A stretch of DNA of 64,000 nt from GCA-001735895 sp964651385 (GTDB lineage: Bacteria > Pseudomonadota > Gammaproteobacteria > GCA-001735895), in NCBI GenBank assembly GCA_964651385.1, contig CAZYYM010000004.1:1-64000 (forward strand). The letters run 5' to 3'. The notes below the pieces were generated by a model, which saw nothing but the letters and a program-made list of their open reading frames with translations, was not told the origin of the DNA and did not search any database. A program made the position numbers and the translations under genes. Positions 46,555-56,032 of the stretch are shown one piece after another (the first letter of the stretch is position 1; every line of letters starts with the position of its first letter).

Positions 46555-46953
46555 TTGAGTACCCGGACAATACAGTTCAATAATATGCATATTACCGAGA
46601 TCCATTATCATAAAGACGGTATTGATATCAATTTTGATGATGCCATCATCGTTAAAAACATGGATGCCGCCGAACAAGATACTCGATGGTATGGCGCTGG
46701 CGCCATTCGCGTTGAAGCCATTGCCGATGATGACTTCGAAACGCCTGAATGCCCGGTTGTTTTAGTCGGCGCCGATGTTCGTAATAATCAAATGATCTAC
46801 CGGGATGAAGCTGCAATTCCTTTTAATTTTCATGGTCACGTTGGCATCGACTTACGGTTTCCGGGGAAAACCCGACCGGTTTCAATTTATGGCAAACGCC
46901 TCTCACTAGAACTGAGAGGCCACGAGAAATACATCGAACATATTAAAGCCTGA
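46555..46953 (+). CDS. hypothetical protein, beta-rich
   Basis: I do not recognise this 132-residue protein. It is acidic, predicted beta-rich, with no signal peptide or membrane helix, and contains a PVVLVGADVRNNQMIYRDE stretch. The start is either the TTG at 46555 or the ATG at 46585; a weak AGG lies upstream of the first. It ends eleven bases inside the end of the convergent orn. The 285 bases upstream, to motA, hold no recognisable gene. Confidence 0.6.
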   Translation: MSTRTIQFNNMHITEIHYHKDGIDINFDDAIIVKNMDAAEQDTRWYGAGAIRVEAIADDDFETPECPVVLVGADVRNNQMIYRDEAAIPFNFHGHVGIDLRFPGKTRPVSIYGKRLSLELRGHEKYIEHIKA

Positions 46954-47488
46954 TAAAATGTTTCCGGTAATATTTAAGTTCCTCGATCGATTCGAGAATA
47001 TCAACCAGCGCCAGATGCGCTCCCTTCTTGACAAATCCGCTATTAATTTCAGGTTTCCAGCGTTTGGCCAACTCTTTCAATGTACTCACATCGACATTAC
47101 GGTAATGAAAAAATGCTTCAAGATCGGGCATCAACCGCGCCATAAATCGCCGATCCTGGCAAATGCTATTACCGCACATCGGCGATTTTCCCGCCAGCAC
47201 ATATCGTTGCAAAAACTCGATTGTTTCGCGCTCGGCGTCGGCCACTGTCTTTTGGCTGTCACGAACCCGTTCGGTAAGTCCTGAATCACCGTGATGCTGC
47301 GTATTCCACTCGTCCATTGCCATCAGGACATTATCGGGTTGATGAATCGCTATGACCGGCCCCTGGGCAAGAATATTCAAATGGCGGTCGGTCACCACCG
47401 TGGCAATTTCGATAATCTCATCTCTTAGCGGCTCCAGACCCGTCATTTCAAGATCTGTCCAGATTAAATTATATTCTTCAGGCCCCAT
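46943..47488 (-). CDS. orn: oligoribonuclease
   Basis: Degrades di- to pentaribonucleotides, including pGpG from c-di-GMP breakdown. The 181-residue DEDDh exonuclease has LIWTDLEMTGLEP, PMCGNSICQDRRFMARLMP and KGAHLALVDILESIEELKYY. It is essential in many gammaproteobacteria. In this window, it would complete c-di-GMP turnover after the HD-GYP or EAL step. It is divergent from rsgA and overlaps the tail of the hypothetical gene. Confidence 0.97.
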   Translation of the reverse strand: MGPEEYNLIWTDLEMTGLEPLRDEIIEIATVVTDRHLNILAQGPVIAIHQPDNVLMAMDEWNTQHHGDSGLTERVRDSQKTVADAERETIEFLQRYVLAGKSPMCGNSICQDRRFMARLMPDLEAFFHYRNVDVSTLKELAKRWKPEINSGFVKKGAHLALVDILESIEELKYYRKHFIRL

Positions 47489-47667
47489 TATCGCTCCTCG
47501 AGATTCTGTCCTGTTTCAAGTTAGTCAATATCGGTTAAACTACAACAGGTTTGGCTTATTTGGTAGACACATATATGAATTTCACGGTTATTTTCTGGCT
47601 TTCGGCTGAATTCATCGCCGCAGGCATCGATAATCTAACGTTTCCCCTGTGAGATTATTCAGAGAAT

Positions 47668-48618
47668 ATGGCCGAGCGTAAACTAAGCCGCCACCAGAAA
47701 AAACGAATCGACGATGCGCAGAAGGCACTGGCCTCGTCGGGCGGCGACCAGATCGAAGGTCTGGTGATTTCGCACCACGGCGGCAAAGTGGTGGTAGAAT
47801 TAGTCAACCAGCAACTCGCTGAATGTAGAGTTAAATCGAATCTGGGGACTATCGTCTGCGGCGATAATGTTGTACTCGAACAAACCCCGGATGGAAAATA
47901 TCGCGTGCTTGCCGTTAAATCGCGACGCAATTTACTCCAACGCGTAGATGGATTCGGCAATCACAAATCAGTTGCGGCTAACATCACTCAATTACTCATT
48001 TGCCTTGCCGTGAAGCCTGAGCCAAATCTCTACCTGCTTGATCAATATCTATTGTCAGCTGAGCAACAGGACATAAATCCGGTTATCGTATTGAACAAGA
48101 TTGATTTGCTAGTGGAAGCTAATGCCGATCCATATAATCTAAAAAAAATTTACTCGAAATTAGGCTACCCGGTGATTCATATTAGTGTGAAAGGGGGCCA
48201 GAAACTCGAACACTTGCGTTCACTTTTTGATGATAATACCAGCGTACTGAGCGGCGTTTCTGGCGTCGGAAAATCTTCGATAACCGCCGCATTATTACCA
48301 CAGGCAGACATAAAAATTGCCGATATTTCCGAGGTCAACGAAGAGGGACGACATACCACGAGGACCAGTCGGCTATATCATATGCCTAATAGTGGACTAT
48401 TGATCGATACACCCGGTGTTCGTGGATTCAATCCCCTGTTAGACCCGTCCCAGCCTATTAGTGCTGGTTTTCGGGAAATCACCGAATATAGCAGTTTTTG
48501 TCGTTTTGCTAATTGCAAGCATCTCAACGAACCACAATGTGGGGTAATCGAAGCCCTCAATAACGGCTTTTTAGCGGACAGCCGGTATCAACATTTTTTA
48601 CGAATGCAATCGACCTGA
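47668..48618 (+). CDS. rsgA: ribosome small-subunit GTPase RsgA
   Basis: Late 30S assembly GTPase. It has 316 residues: an OB domain (about 35-95), then a circularly permuted GTPase with G4 VLNKIDLL before the P-loop SGVSGVGKSSIT and G3 DTPGVRGF, and a C-terminal zinc motif CRFANCKHLNEPQCGV. The permuted order is diagnostic. It faces orn, as in E. coli. Confidence 0.96.
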   Translation: MAERKLSRHQKKRIDDAQKALASSGGDQIEGLVISHHGGKVVVELVNQQLAECRVKSNLGTIVCGDNVVLEQTPDGKYRVLAVKSRRNLLQRVDGFGNHKSVAANITQLLICLAVKPEPNLYLLDQYLLSAEQQDINPVIVLNKIDLLVEANADPYNLKKIYSKLGYPVIHISVKGGQKLEHLRSLFDDNTSVLSGVSGVGKSSITAALLPQADIKIADISEVNEEGRHTTRTSRLYHMPNSGLLIDTPGVRGFNPLLDPSQPISAGFREITEYSSFCRFANCKHLNEPQCGVIEALNNGFLADSRYQHFLRMQST

Positions 48619-48623
48619 CCCAT

Positions 48624-48968
48624 TTACCTCGATATTCCGCGTAATTGGGTTCCTCCGAGCAAGTGCAAATGTAGGTGAAAGACTTCCTGACAACCATGTC
48701 GATTGCAATTGATGATCAGGCGATAACCATCTTCGGCAATACCCTCCTCAGTGGCAATCTGCTGGGCAGTCAATACCAGTTTACCGACTAATTCAGCCTG
48801 TTCCGGCCGTATATCGTTAACGGTAGCTATTTCAGTTTTGGGGATTATCAGCACATGTGTCGGAGCCTGTGGATTAATATCTCGGAAAGCTAGTACGTCA
48901 TCGTCCTCATAAACAATATCGGATGGAATTTCGCGATTGATTATTTTGGTAAAAATGGTTTCAGGCAT
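48624..48968 (-). CDS. hinT: HIT-family nucleotide-binding protein
   Basis: 114 residues of the HINT branch of the histidine triad family, with FTKIINREIPSDIVYEDD at the start and the triad HLHLHLLGG near the C-terminus. Members hydrolyse nucleoside phosphoramidates. GGAG precedes the ATG. It is the last gene of the dnaX-ybaB-recR-hinT series; 18 bases separate it from recR. Confidence 0.93.
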   Translation of the reverse strand: MPETIFTKIINREIPSDIVYEDDDVLAFRDINPQAPTHVLIIPKTEIATVNDIRPEQAELVGKLVLTAQQIATEEGIAEDGYRLIINCNRHGCQEVFHLHLHLLGGTQLRGISR

Positions 48969-48986
48969 GATTAATTCTCCATTGGT

Positions 48987-49589
48987 TTAGCGATCATAAT
49001 GATGTCGGCCCGATAAAGCGCGCGATAAGGTGCCGCTATCGACATATTCCAGCTCGCCACCGAGTGGTATGCCGCGAGCCAACCGACTGGTTTCAATATT
49101 AAGTCGAGCCGCAATATCTGCGATCAAATGTGCTGTTATATCCCCTTCCACCGTAGCGCTGGTGGCAAGGATTACCTCACTTAAATCAGGGTCGACCAGG
49201 CGTAATTCTAGTGCTTCTAGCCCGAGCTGTTCCGGACCCAGGCCGTCAAGTGGTGATAATCGGCCTAGCAATACAAAGTAATGCCCTCGGTATGCACCCG
49301 AACTTTCAATGGCGAGCACATCACCAGGCGTTTCGACAATACAAAGCAAACTACGATCGCGTTTCGCATCATTACAAATCTGACATATTTCGCTATCAGC
49401 AAAATTGCGGCAGTGCCGACAATGCGACACCTTCTCGAGTGCTCCCGTCAACGAAACTGCAATTCTGTTCGCCCCGGCCTGATCGCGTTCGACTAAATAA
49501 AGCGCCATACGTTGAGCCGATTTCTGGCCGACACCCGGCAAACATTGCAATGCATCAATCAATGCATCGAGTGATGGCGAAGAAGACAC
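48987..49589 (-). CDS. recR: recombination protein RecR
   Basis: RecFOR pathway protein that helps load RecA at gaps. The 200 residues have an N-terminal helix-hairpin-helix (LQCLPGVGQKSAQRMALYL), a C4 zinc finger (Cys57, Cys60, Cys69, Cys72) and a Toprim domain (LCIVETPGDVLAIE). It lies 13 bases after ybaB in the standard dnaX-ybaB-recR order. Confidence 0.97.
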   Translation of the reverse strand: MSSSPSLDALIDALQCLPGVGQKSAQRMALYLVERDQAGANRIAVSLTGALEKVSHCRHCRNFADSEICQICNDAKRDRSLLCIVETPGDVLAIESSGAYRGHYFVLLGRLSPLDGLGPEQLGLEALELRLVDPDLSEVILATSATVEGDITAHLIADIAARLNIETSRLARGIPLGGELEYVDSGTLSRALSGRHHYDR

Positions 49590-49602
49590 GACTATAAGGA
49601 CC

Positions 49603-49926
49603 CTAAAACGGCAATTTGAAACCAGGCGGCAAATTCAGCCCTGCCGTCATTTCCTGCATGGCCTTCTGGTTAGACTTTTCGACCTTGTGAACGGCATCAT
49701 TAATGGCTGCAGCAATCAGGTCTTCGAGCATTTCTTTATCGTCGCCAATTATGGACGGGTCTATGGTAATACGCCCGACTTCATGCGTACCTCGCATGAG
49801 AACTTTAACCAACCCGCCGCCAGACTCGCCGTTTACTTCTTTACCAGCCAGCTCTTTCTGCGCCTTTTGCATATTTTCCTGCATTTCCTGCGCTTTTTTC
49901 ATCATGTCGCCTAATGCGCCTTTCAT
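49603..49926 (-). CDS. ybaB: YbaB/EbfC-family nucleoid-associated protein
   Basis: 107 residues, helical at both ends around a small sheet. The N-terminal GALGDMMKKAQEMQENMQKA and central GGGLVKVLMRGTHEVGRITI are diagnostic of the family. It binds DNA as a dimer. It lies 18 bases after the dnaX stop and is translated from the same mRNA. Confidence 0.96.
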   Translation of the reverse strand: MKGALGDMMKKAQEMQENMQKAQKELAGKEVNGESGGGLVKVLMRGTHEVGRITIDPSIIGDDKEMLEDLIAAAINDAVHKVEKSNQKAMQEMTAGLNLPPGFKLPF

Positions 49927-49944
49927 TGTTATAACTCCTCGAAT

Positions 49945-51602
49945 CTAGTCATCAATTTTTCTAACACTGCATTCAACCAGCTCTGCACCGAATGTGCGGT
50001 TCAGCTTAATCATCACTTCCGACTCTTTTATCTTTGATATAGCCGCTTTTCGCTGTGCATTCCGTTGTCGAATTCTGGCCTGGGAAGGAGTTTCACTTAT
50101 CAGATTAGGTTGCGCTATAAATTCAAGTCTGCATGATACATTAAGTTTGTTTTCTACTGCATGCTGGATTTCCGCTTCAATATTCGAATTGATAATTTCC
50201 CTCAGCTCTGGACTTAGCTCGAGGCGTAAATGATTCGATTCAAAAGAAACAACAGCACTATTAACGGCGATTTCCTGTGCAAGCCCCTGCAAGCCCAGAC
50301 GGTAGGCCAGAATAGACCATTGCAGGCTGTCGCCAGACGACTCATGGGCCAGTGATGTTTGAGGAGCGTCTGCTGTCGTCTGATTCAGAAGCAGCGCCGA
50401 TTCTTTTAGCCTAACGGCTGGTATTTCTTCCGTAGGTTGATTAAGCGGCTCCGGAACCCTTTCAGGCGAGCGAATTACAGGCTTTTTTTTTCCGCTGGCT
50501 CCCCTATAGCAATCTCTATATCCGGAGAAAAAGCCAGCAGACGCAGCATTAACATTTCAAAGCCTGCGGCCTCATCCGGGCTCAATTTCAAATCTTGCCG
50601 CCCCTGAAGCATAATCTGATAATAAAGCTGGATTTCTTCCATCGACCATTGCGCGCATATTTCCGCAATTTTTTCGCCAAACAAGTCGTCATCGAGATTA
50701 ATGTTAGAATCACATTTATACAAAGCGAGCTGCTGCAATACCGCGATCATTTCCGCGCAAACCCGCTGATAATCCGGATCATTAGCAATGATATTACGCG
50801 CTTCATCTACCATTCGGCGGGGGTCCTGGGCTATTAAAGCATCGAGCATTTTAAACAAATAGTCTTTTGAAATCGCACCCAACATGGATTCGACCGCAGT
50901 CTGTAATACGCTTCCCGCACCAAATGCAATGGCCTGATCAAGCAAACTTAAAGCATCACGCATGCTGCCATCGGCAGCACTGGCAATGAGGGCGAGTGCT
51001 GCAGGTTCAGTGCTAATCTGTTCCTGATCAAGTAAAAAATTCAAATGGTCATGAATTTGCTGTCGAGACATCCGCTTCAAATTAAATTGAAGGCATCGGG
51101 ATAAGACCGTTACCGGCACTTTCTGCGGGTCGGTGGTTGCCAGTAGGAATTTGATGTGCGGCGGTGGTTCTTCCAGAGTTTTCAGTAATGCGTTAAAACT
51201 TTGCTTTGAAAGCATGTGGACTTCGTCAATCAGGTAAATTTTATAGCGGCCACGCGTCGGCGCATATTGCACGTTATCGAGTAACTCGCGCATGTCATCA
51301 ACACCGGTTCTGGAAGCGGCATCGATTTCAATTAAATCGACACTTCTGCCCTGGTCTACCTCCAAGCAGGATGAACATTCACCACAGGGTTTCGAGCTAA
51401 TGCCGGTATCACAGTTGAGCGATTTGGCAAAAATCCGCGCGATTGTCGTTTTGCCCACACCCCGGGTGCCACAGAATAAATAAGCATGATGTAAGCGGTC
51501 GCCATCGAGTGCATTCATCAAAGTTTGCAAGACGTGGCTTTGGCCCACCATTTCCCCGAAATTGCCCGGTCGCCATTTACGCGCCAACACCTGATAACTC
51601 AC
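49945..51602 (-). CDS. dnaX: DNA polymerase III tau/gamma subunits, with programmed -1 frameshift
   Basis: Clamp-loader subunit. The first frame (51602-50475, 375 residues) carries the AAA+ module: Walker A CGTRGVGKTTIARIF, a zinc cysteine cluster, DEVHMLSKQSFNALLKTLEE and the SRC motif. It ends in a TAA just after an A9 run. Shifting back one base at the run enters a frame that stays open to 49945 and adds about 175 residues (total about 552), including the tau-specific C-terminal domain. So the unshifted product is gamma (375 residues) and the shifted one tau. The stop within nine bases of the run is typical of dnaX. Translation of the C-terminal part alone has no start signal. Confidence 0.93.
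50475..50505 (-). promoter_or_regulatory. dnaX frameshift signal: internal Shine-Dalgarno, A9 slippery run and gamma stop
   Basis: On the minus strand, AGGGGAG (50505-50499) is followed after seven bases by nine A (50491-50483) and then the gamma stop TAA at 50477-50475. In E. coli dnaX an AGGGAGC word sits about ten bases before the A AAA AAG run and stimulates -1 shifting; the match here is close. I found no convincing downstream hairpin. An A9 run may also allow transcriptional slippage, as in Thermus. Confidence 0.88.
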
Positions 51603-51693
51603 CGTAGCGACCCCATCCAGCTTGAATCTACGAGTTTTTGAGGGTGGACTAAGGTCAAGTTACCGTACGTTCGAAAGAAAACAGGAAATGGGC

Positions 51694-51804
<111 letters not shown>

Positions 51805-52189
51805 ATGGCAAGTGCGGGATAATATAGCTTGTCATCGAAAAAGGAAAGATCGATAGAACCAAGGTGTAGCTTTGAATCCCGAATTTGTTTACTTTTCAAA
51901 CTAAACCGCATGTGAAACTTACCTTAAATCGAGCCATATTGAGAGTAACCGGCACTTTTTTAAATATACCCTGTGTGCGCCAATTATACTGGTAAAATTT
52001 TCCAGGCAAGGGATCTAGGGCCGAAATGATGGGGCAACCGGGGCTAGAATTCAGCAATATTCAATGAAATAACCTGTCTAACCTTACCGACCCAGACAGT
52101 AATAAATGACCCGGCGACACCCGCATTAGAGAACCAGATTCGTTTTTTAACTCACAATGAGAAGAGGGGCTCCCGGATTCCTACAAATT
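51805..52189. other. interval between the SRP RNA and the Omp85-like gene
   Basis: No gene. It contains the SRP RNA promoter region (-10 box at 51819-51824 on the minus strand). No clear terminator for the Omp85-like gene was found. The rest shows no recognisable structure. Confidence 0.5.
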
Positions 52190-53842
52190 CTAAAAATCAA
52201 TTTGCGAACCAACCAGCACCTGAAAACTATCTACTGAATCGTTGTCATCTAGCGGAAAAGCAAAATCAACACGAAGAATTTTACTGGTGGACTGACGTGT
52301 CGAAGCAAATAGAAAACCAAAGCCAATGTCCCGTAATGAATGCCTTGATTCTGTTTTTGAGTCCCATGCTGAACCAATGTCTGCAAACCCTGAAATCCCC
52401 GTTTTTACAACGTGCATTGGGTACCAGTCAAAGAAATAGCGTTCTTCTAGAGAAAACAGAAACTTTCTATCTCCGTTCTGATACTTAAGTGGATAGCCCC
52501 GCAACCCCGAGTCACCGCCAATTGATATTTGGTTATCGATCGATAAATGTTTACCTAGCTCCACGATACCATGGATATGTAACCGACTCTGACTATTGTG
52601 GAATAAAAACCAGTTTCCAATTGCCTTGATTTTCCCATCTTTAGTCGTGCTATTACCCATTAGCCCATCAAGATTCAATTGCCACAATACCAACTGCTTA
52701 TCGTCCGGTTGGTAGCCTCTCGCGTAAGATCCAGCAAGAGTTAAAAAGTTATCTGTCGACCCCCAGTTCTCGTTTATCCAGCCAATTTGAATGTCTGCGT
52801 TATATCCAATAGAAATATCTTCGGTAACAGCGACCCCAAACAGATTATAGGCCTTAATATAATGTTGTTTACTATGTTGCCAGCCAAGGAAGGGGGACGA
52901 ATATACGGTATCTTCTGGAATTGGCATCAGCGGGAATTCTTCACTCAAGAATGATGCATCGTCGATATAAGACCAACCAGCTCTATAGCGATTAACCGAT
53001 TTTAGGCTCGCCAAATTAGCCCACGCATAGTAGCTATTAAAACTATTTTTATCTCTGCCAATGCGGCCGGTGACTACGCCCTGGTCATATATCGCATTTT
53101 CCTGAATCGCTGTCTCAATACTGACATTCCATGCGTGATCGCTGGCAAATTGGAAGAAAGGAAGGCCGGTACTAAGACCGAAAGCCTCTCCATCGCTATT
53201 ATCCTGAAGCTCCAGGTGTAGCACGTTCCTGCTGCCGAGCAGGTTATTATCAGTATACTGGAGTTTATTCTGGGTGCGCTCATTATTATTTTCACTGTCG
53301 AAGGACACTGCTTTGCCGTATCCAAATACATTATGCTCCTCTAGTTCGATGGTGGTGGTATTGACGCCACCGGATCGCCCAAACGATATCCCAGGTGTCA
53401 GGGTCCAACTATCGACAGTTATAACATGAACTTCTATTTTGTCGTCACAGATGCGCTCCGCAACTATTCGGGCGGATTTGATGTAGCGATTGGCACGCAG
53501 CAATCTTTCACTTTCGTCAATCAGAAGCGGGTCATAAATATCACCTACTTCAATTAACAGCTGCCTTTTGATTACCGCTTCTTTAGTCTTGAAGTGCAGT
53601 GAATTTGCGGTCCGGTGTAACCAGGTATTTTCACCCTCATCAGCGGGATCAAATACATTATTATTATCGATGATAATATTTCCAATTACCGGCAGTGTTT
53701 CTCCGCTTCGGGGAGGAGCCCAGGGTCTGCAATCGGCATACAGCTCCGGTGAAAAAATAAATGTGGATACCAGGAAAATCTGTAACCCAAGTAACGCGTT
53801 AGAAAGAGAATGTTTCGTCAGGGGCGAAAATACAGTTAGCAT
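52190..53842 (-). CDS. Omp85-family outer-membrane protein with one POTRA domain
   Basis: About 550 residues. A signal peptide (ending near ELYA/DC), one POTRA-like domain (about 70-155; VIKRQLLIEVGDIYDPLLID, RLLRANRYIKSARI), then a 16-strand-type barrel with the loop-6 motif GDSGLRGYP and a C-terminal Phe (GSQIDF). BamA has five POTRAs and TamA three, so this is neither. It might export or assemble a specific partner, but none is adjacent. The start is the ATG at 53842; a GTG three codons earlier is possible. Confidence 0.83.
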   Translation of the reverse strand: MLTVFSPLTKHSLSNALLGLQIFLVSTFIFSPELYADCRPWAPPRSGETLPVIGNIIIDNNNVFDPADEGENTWLHRTANSLHFKTKEAVIKRQLLIEVGDIYDPLLIDESERLLRANRYIKSARIVAERICDDKIEVHVITVDSWTLTPGISFGRSGGVNTTTIELEEHNVFGYGKAVSFDSENNNERTQNKLQYTDNNLLGSRNVLHLELQDNSDGEAFGLSTGLPFFQFASDHAWNVSIETAIQENAIYDQGVVTGRIGRDKNSFNSYYAWANLASLKSVNRYRAGWSYIDDASFLSEEFPLMPIPEDTVYSSPFLGWQHSKQHYIKAYNLFGVAVTEDISIGYNADIQIGWINENWGSTDNFLTLAGSYARGYQPDDKQLVLWQLNLDGLMGNSTTKDGKIKAIGNWFLFHNSQSRLHIHGIVELGKHLSIDNQISIGGDSGLRGYPLKYQNGDRKFLFSLEERYFFDWYPMHVVKTGISGFADIGSAWDSKTESRHSLRDIGFGFLFASTRQSTSKILRVDFAFPLDDNDSVDSFQVLVGSQIDF

Positions 53843-54402
53843 GTACGGCACTTCAATTAACTCAAAATTCTTGCAACTTCAATAGCCTGCATTATTCCTC
53901 TGGAATGACAGCGGCGGCGTCATATTCGTCCTCAGTTATGCAGTTTACTGAATACATGGGCGCACACTATCAGCTATGGCTTAAGGCTTTCTGAAAAGCG
54001 GATGTCATTGCCAGACGGTGACCGGATACTCGAGGGTATTCGGCTTTATCATACCTCGACTACCACTGAACCGCCTTGGACAAAGGCAGCAATAATAATC
54101 CTGGAAACCTCAGTCGGGCGCGAAAACAATATACAAAATAATGATGTAGGTGGGGAAAATTAAAAATGCGTCATCACCTTATCGGAGCTAAGCAGTTTTT
54201 CAGATTTACCGGTAACGCGGCATTTCGATACGTCAAGAGCTTGTCATTTTTTCGTGATTCAGCTACGGATTATAGGATAAAAGCTGGTATAAACCATAAA
54301 TCGTTAACGGAATTTTTTTTCAAAAATAACTTATGCTTGTTTCCAAATACAATTAAACAGAGAATAAGCGGATTTCTTTGAACTTATAAATATTCTGCAG
54401 TC
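53843..54402. other. 560-base divergent interval upstream of smpB
   Basis: No supported gene. A 71-codon plus-strand frame (54166-54381) ends 21 bases before smpB and has a GGGGAA-like ribosome site, but no recognisable family, so I leave it uncalled. Promoters of smpB and the Omp85 gene must lie here; no convincing -35/-10 pair was found. No tmRNA gene is present next to smpB. Confidence 0.5.
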
Positions 54403-54879
54403 ATGGCGAAAAAGAAAAAATCGAGAACCAGCGATAACACCATTGCTTTAAACCGCCTTGCGCGTCATGACTATTTCATTGAGGATGATCTAGAGGTCGG
54501 CATCGTGCTCGAAGGCTGGGAAGTGAAAAGTTTGCGTGAAAAAAACTTGCAGCTTAAAGAAAGCTATGTCCAGGTTAAAAACGGAGAAATCACTATCATT
54601 GGCGCGCATATAGGCCCTCTGAACACTGCATCGACCCATATCAAACCGAATCCTACACGGACACGCAAGCTACTAGCGCATCGAGGTGAAATTGATCGCT
54701 TAATGGGTATGGTAGATCGCAAAGGATATACACTGGTTGCCCTGTCAGCCTACTGGATTCGCGGGCGAGCCAAGATTAAACTCGGTTTGGCCAAGGGTAA
54801 AAAATACCACGACAAGAGGGCTACAGAGAAGGACCGAGACTGGAAACTCGATAAAGCCCGTATTATGAAAAATGCCTGA
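54403..54879 (+). CDS. smpB: tmRNA-binding protein SmpB
   Basis: Brings tmRNA to stalled ribosomes for trans-translation. It has 158 residues with NRLARHDYFIEDDLEVGIVL, EGWEVKSLREK, the tmRNA-contact IGAHIGPL and the basic C-terminal tail GKKYHDKRATEKDRDWKLDK. It starts at the ATG 54403. It faces dnaQ, ending five bases from its stop. The ssrA gene is not in this window. Confidence 0.97.
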   Translation: MAKKKKSRTSDNTIALNRLARHDYFIEDDLEVGIVLEGWEVKSLREKNLQLKESYVQVKNGEITIIGAHIGPLNTASTHIKPNPTRTRKLLAHRGEIDRLMGMVDRKGYTLVALSAYWIRGRAKIKLGLAKGKKYHDKRATEKDRDWKLDKARIMKNA

Positions 54880-54884
54880 TCAGA

Positions 54885-55586
54885 TTACTTCCAGGCCGGT
54901 TCGGCGCATTGTTCGGCCATAAAATTCAGGTAGTCTTGGTGCGCCAAATCAGAATCGGCATCGCCACGCCACAACGGTAGAGATCCGTGGTTTCCAGGTG
55001 CCACATTAGTATTGATTTCTGCAATACCATCACCAGGCGCTTCAACTTGATCAAGGCCGAGGCTTGTCTGCCCGCCTGTCATAAACAGATATACATCGGC
55101 TAAAATGCGCGCATCTAGCAAAGCACCATGCACACTGCGATGACTATTATCGATGTCGTAACGTTTGCATAAAGCGTCGAGACTATTTTTTTGCCCCGGA
55201 TGTTTCTGACGCGCCATCATCAACGTATCCAGAACACTACAGACAGATTCGATCGGTGGCTTGCCATCATCGAGCAAACTCAATTCATAATTCAGAAAGC
55301 CAACATCGAAAAGTGCATTGTGGATAATCAGTTCCGCACCCGCTATATATTCCAGAAATTTATCAGCAAGGTCAGCAAACAAGGGTTTATCCTGAAGAAA
55401 TTCATTACTGATACCATGCACTTCATAGGCCCCTGTATCAACCTCACGTTCAGGATTCATGTAATAGTGCCAATGGTTTGCGGTGATGCGTCGTTCAACC
55501 AGCTCGACGCATCCAATTTCAATAATCCGGTGCCCCTGGCTGGTTTCGAGGCCGGTAGTTTCTGTATCGAGTACAATTTGTCTCAT
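54885..55586 (-). CDS. dnaQ: DNA polymerase III epsilon (proofreading) subunit
   Basis: 233 residues: a DEDDh exonuclease domain with Exo I VLDTETTGLETSQGHRIIEI, Exo II LIIHNALFDVGFLNYEL and Exo III HSVHGALLDARILADVY-type (here HRSVHGALLDARILADVY), then a short C-terminal tail that binds the polymerase subunit. It removes mispaired bases. It overlaps rnhA by four bases in the conserved rnhA-dnaQ pairing, although here dnaQ is transcribed after rnhA. Confidence 0.97.
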   Translation of the reverse strand: MRQIVLDTETTGLETSQGHRIIEIGCVELVERRITANHWHYYMNPEREVDTGAYEVHGISNEFLQDKPLFADLADKFLEYIAGAELIIHNALFDVGFLNYELSLLDDGKPPIESVCSVLDTLMMARQKHPGQKNSLDALCKRYDIDNSHRSVHGALLDARILADVYLFMTGGQTSLGLDQVEAPGDGIAEINTNVAPGNHGSLPLWRGDADSDLAHQDYLNFMAEQCAEPAWK

Positions 55587-56032
55587 GCTTTGCCCATAGC
55601 CTGATCAATCGCTTCATTAGCCAATTGGTCCGCAGCCTCATTACCAGGATCCCCAGAGTGTCCCTTTACCCATCTCCAGTGAATACGATGTCTCGATGCT
55701 TCCTCATCAAGCCTTTGCCACAAATCGACATTCTTCACCGCCTTTTTATTGGCTGTCTTCCAGCCATTAATTTTCCAGTTCTCAATCCAGTCATTTATTC
55801 CTTGCAGCACATATTTTGAGTCAGTATTCAATTCAATATCGCACGAACGTTTTAATATTTCGAGCCCCTTAATAACAGCCGTTAATTCCATGCGATTATT
55901 TGTCGTTTCAGCTTTGTGGCCCTTAAGCGATTTACGCTTACCCTGATAACTCATTAAGACACCCCAGCCGCCATGTCCGGGATTTCCCCGGCAGGCGCCA
56001 TCGGTATATCTGATTACTTTTTTACCAGTCAT
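55583..56032 (-). CDS. rnhA: ribonuclease HI
   Basis: Degrades RNA in RNA:DNA hybrids. The 149 residues have the catalytic Asp in YTDGACRGNPGHGGWGVL, Glu in NNRMELTAVIKGLEIL, Asp in NTDSKYVLQGI and Asp in DPGNEAADQLAN, plus the basic protrusion. It overlaps its neighbours by four bases on both sides, so methyltransferase-rnhA-dnaQ is one coupled unit. Confidence 0.97.
   Translation of the reverse strand: MTGKKVIRYTDGACRGNPGHGGWGVLMSYQGKRKSLKGHKAETTNNRMELTAVIKGLEILKRSCDIELNTDSKYVLQGINDWIENWKINGWKTANKKAVKNVDLWQRLDEEASRHRIHWRWVKGHSGDPGNEAADQLANEAIDQAMGKA

Noticed and set aside
49945..50292. Separate 115-residue gene after dnaX
   Set aside because: It has no translation start signal and the frame continues upstream to the slippery run; it is the tau C-terminal part.
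54166..54381. 71-residue gene before smpB
   Set aside because: It has a possible ribosome site but no recognisable family or composition support; kept only as a note in the interval entry.
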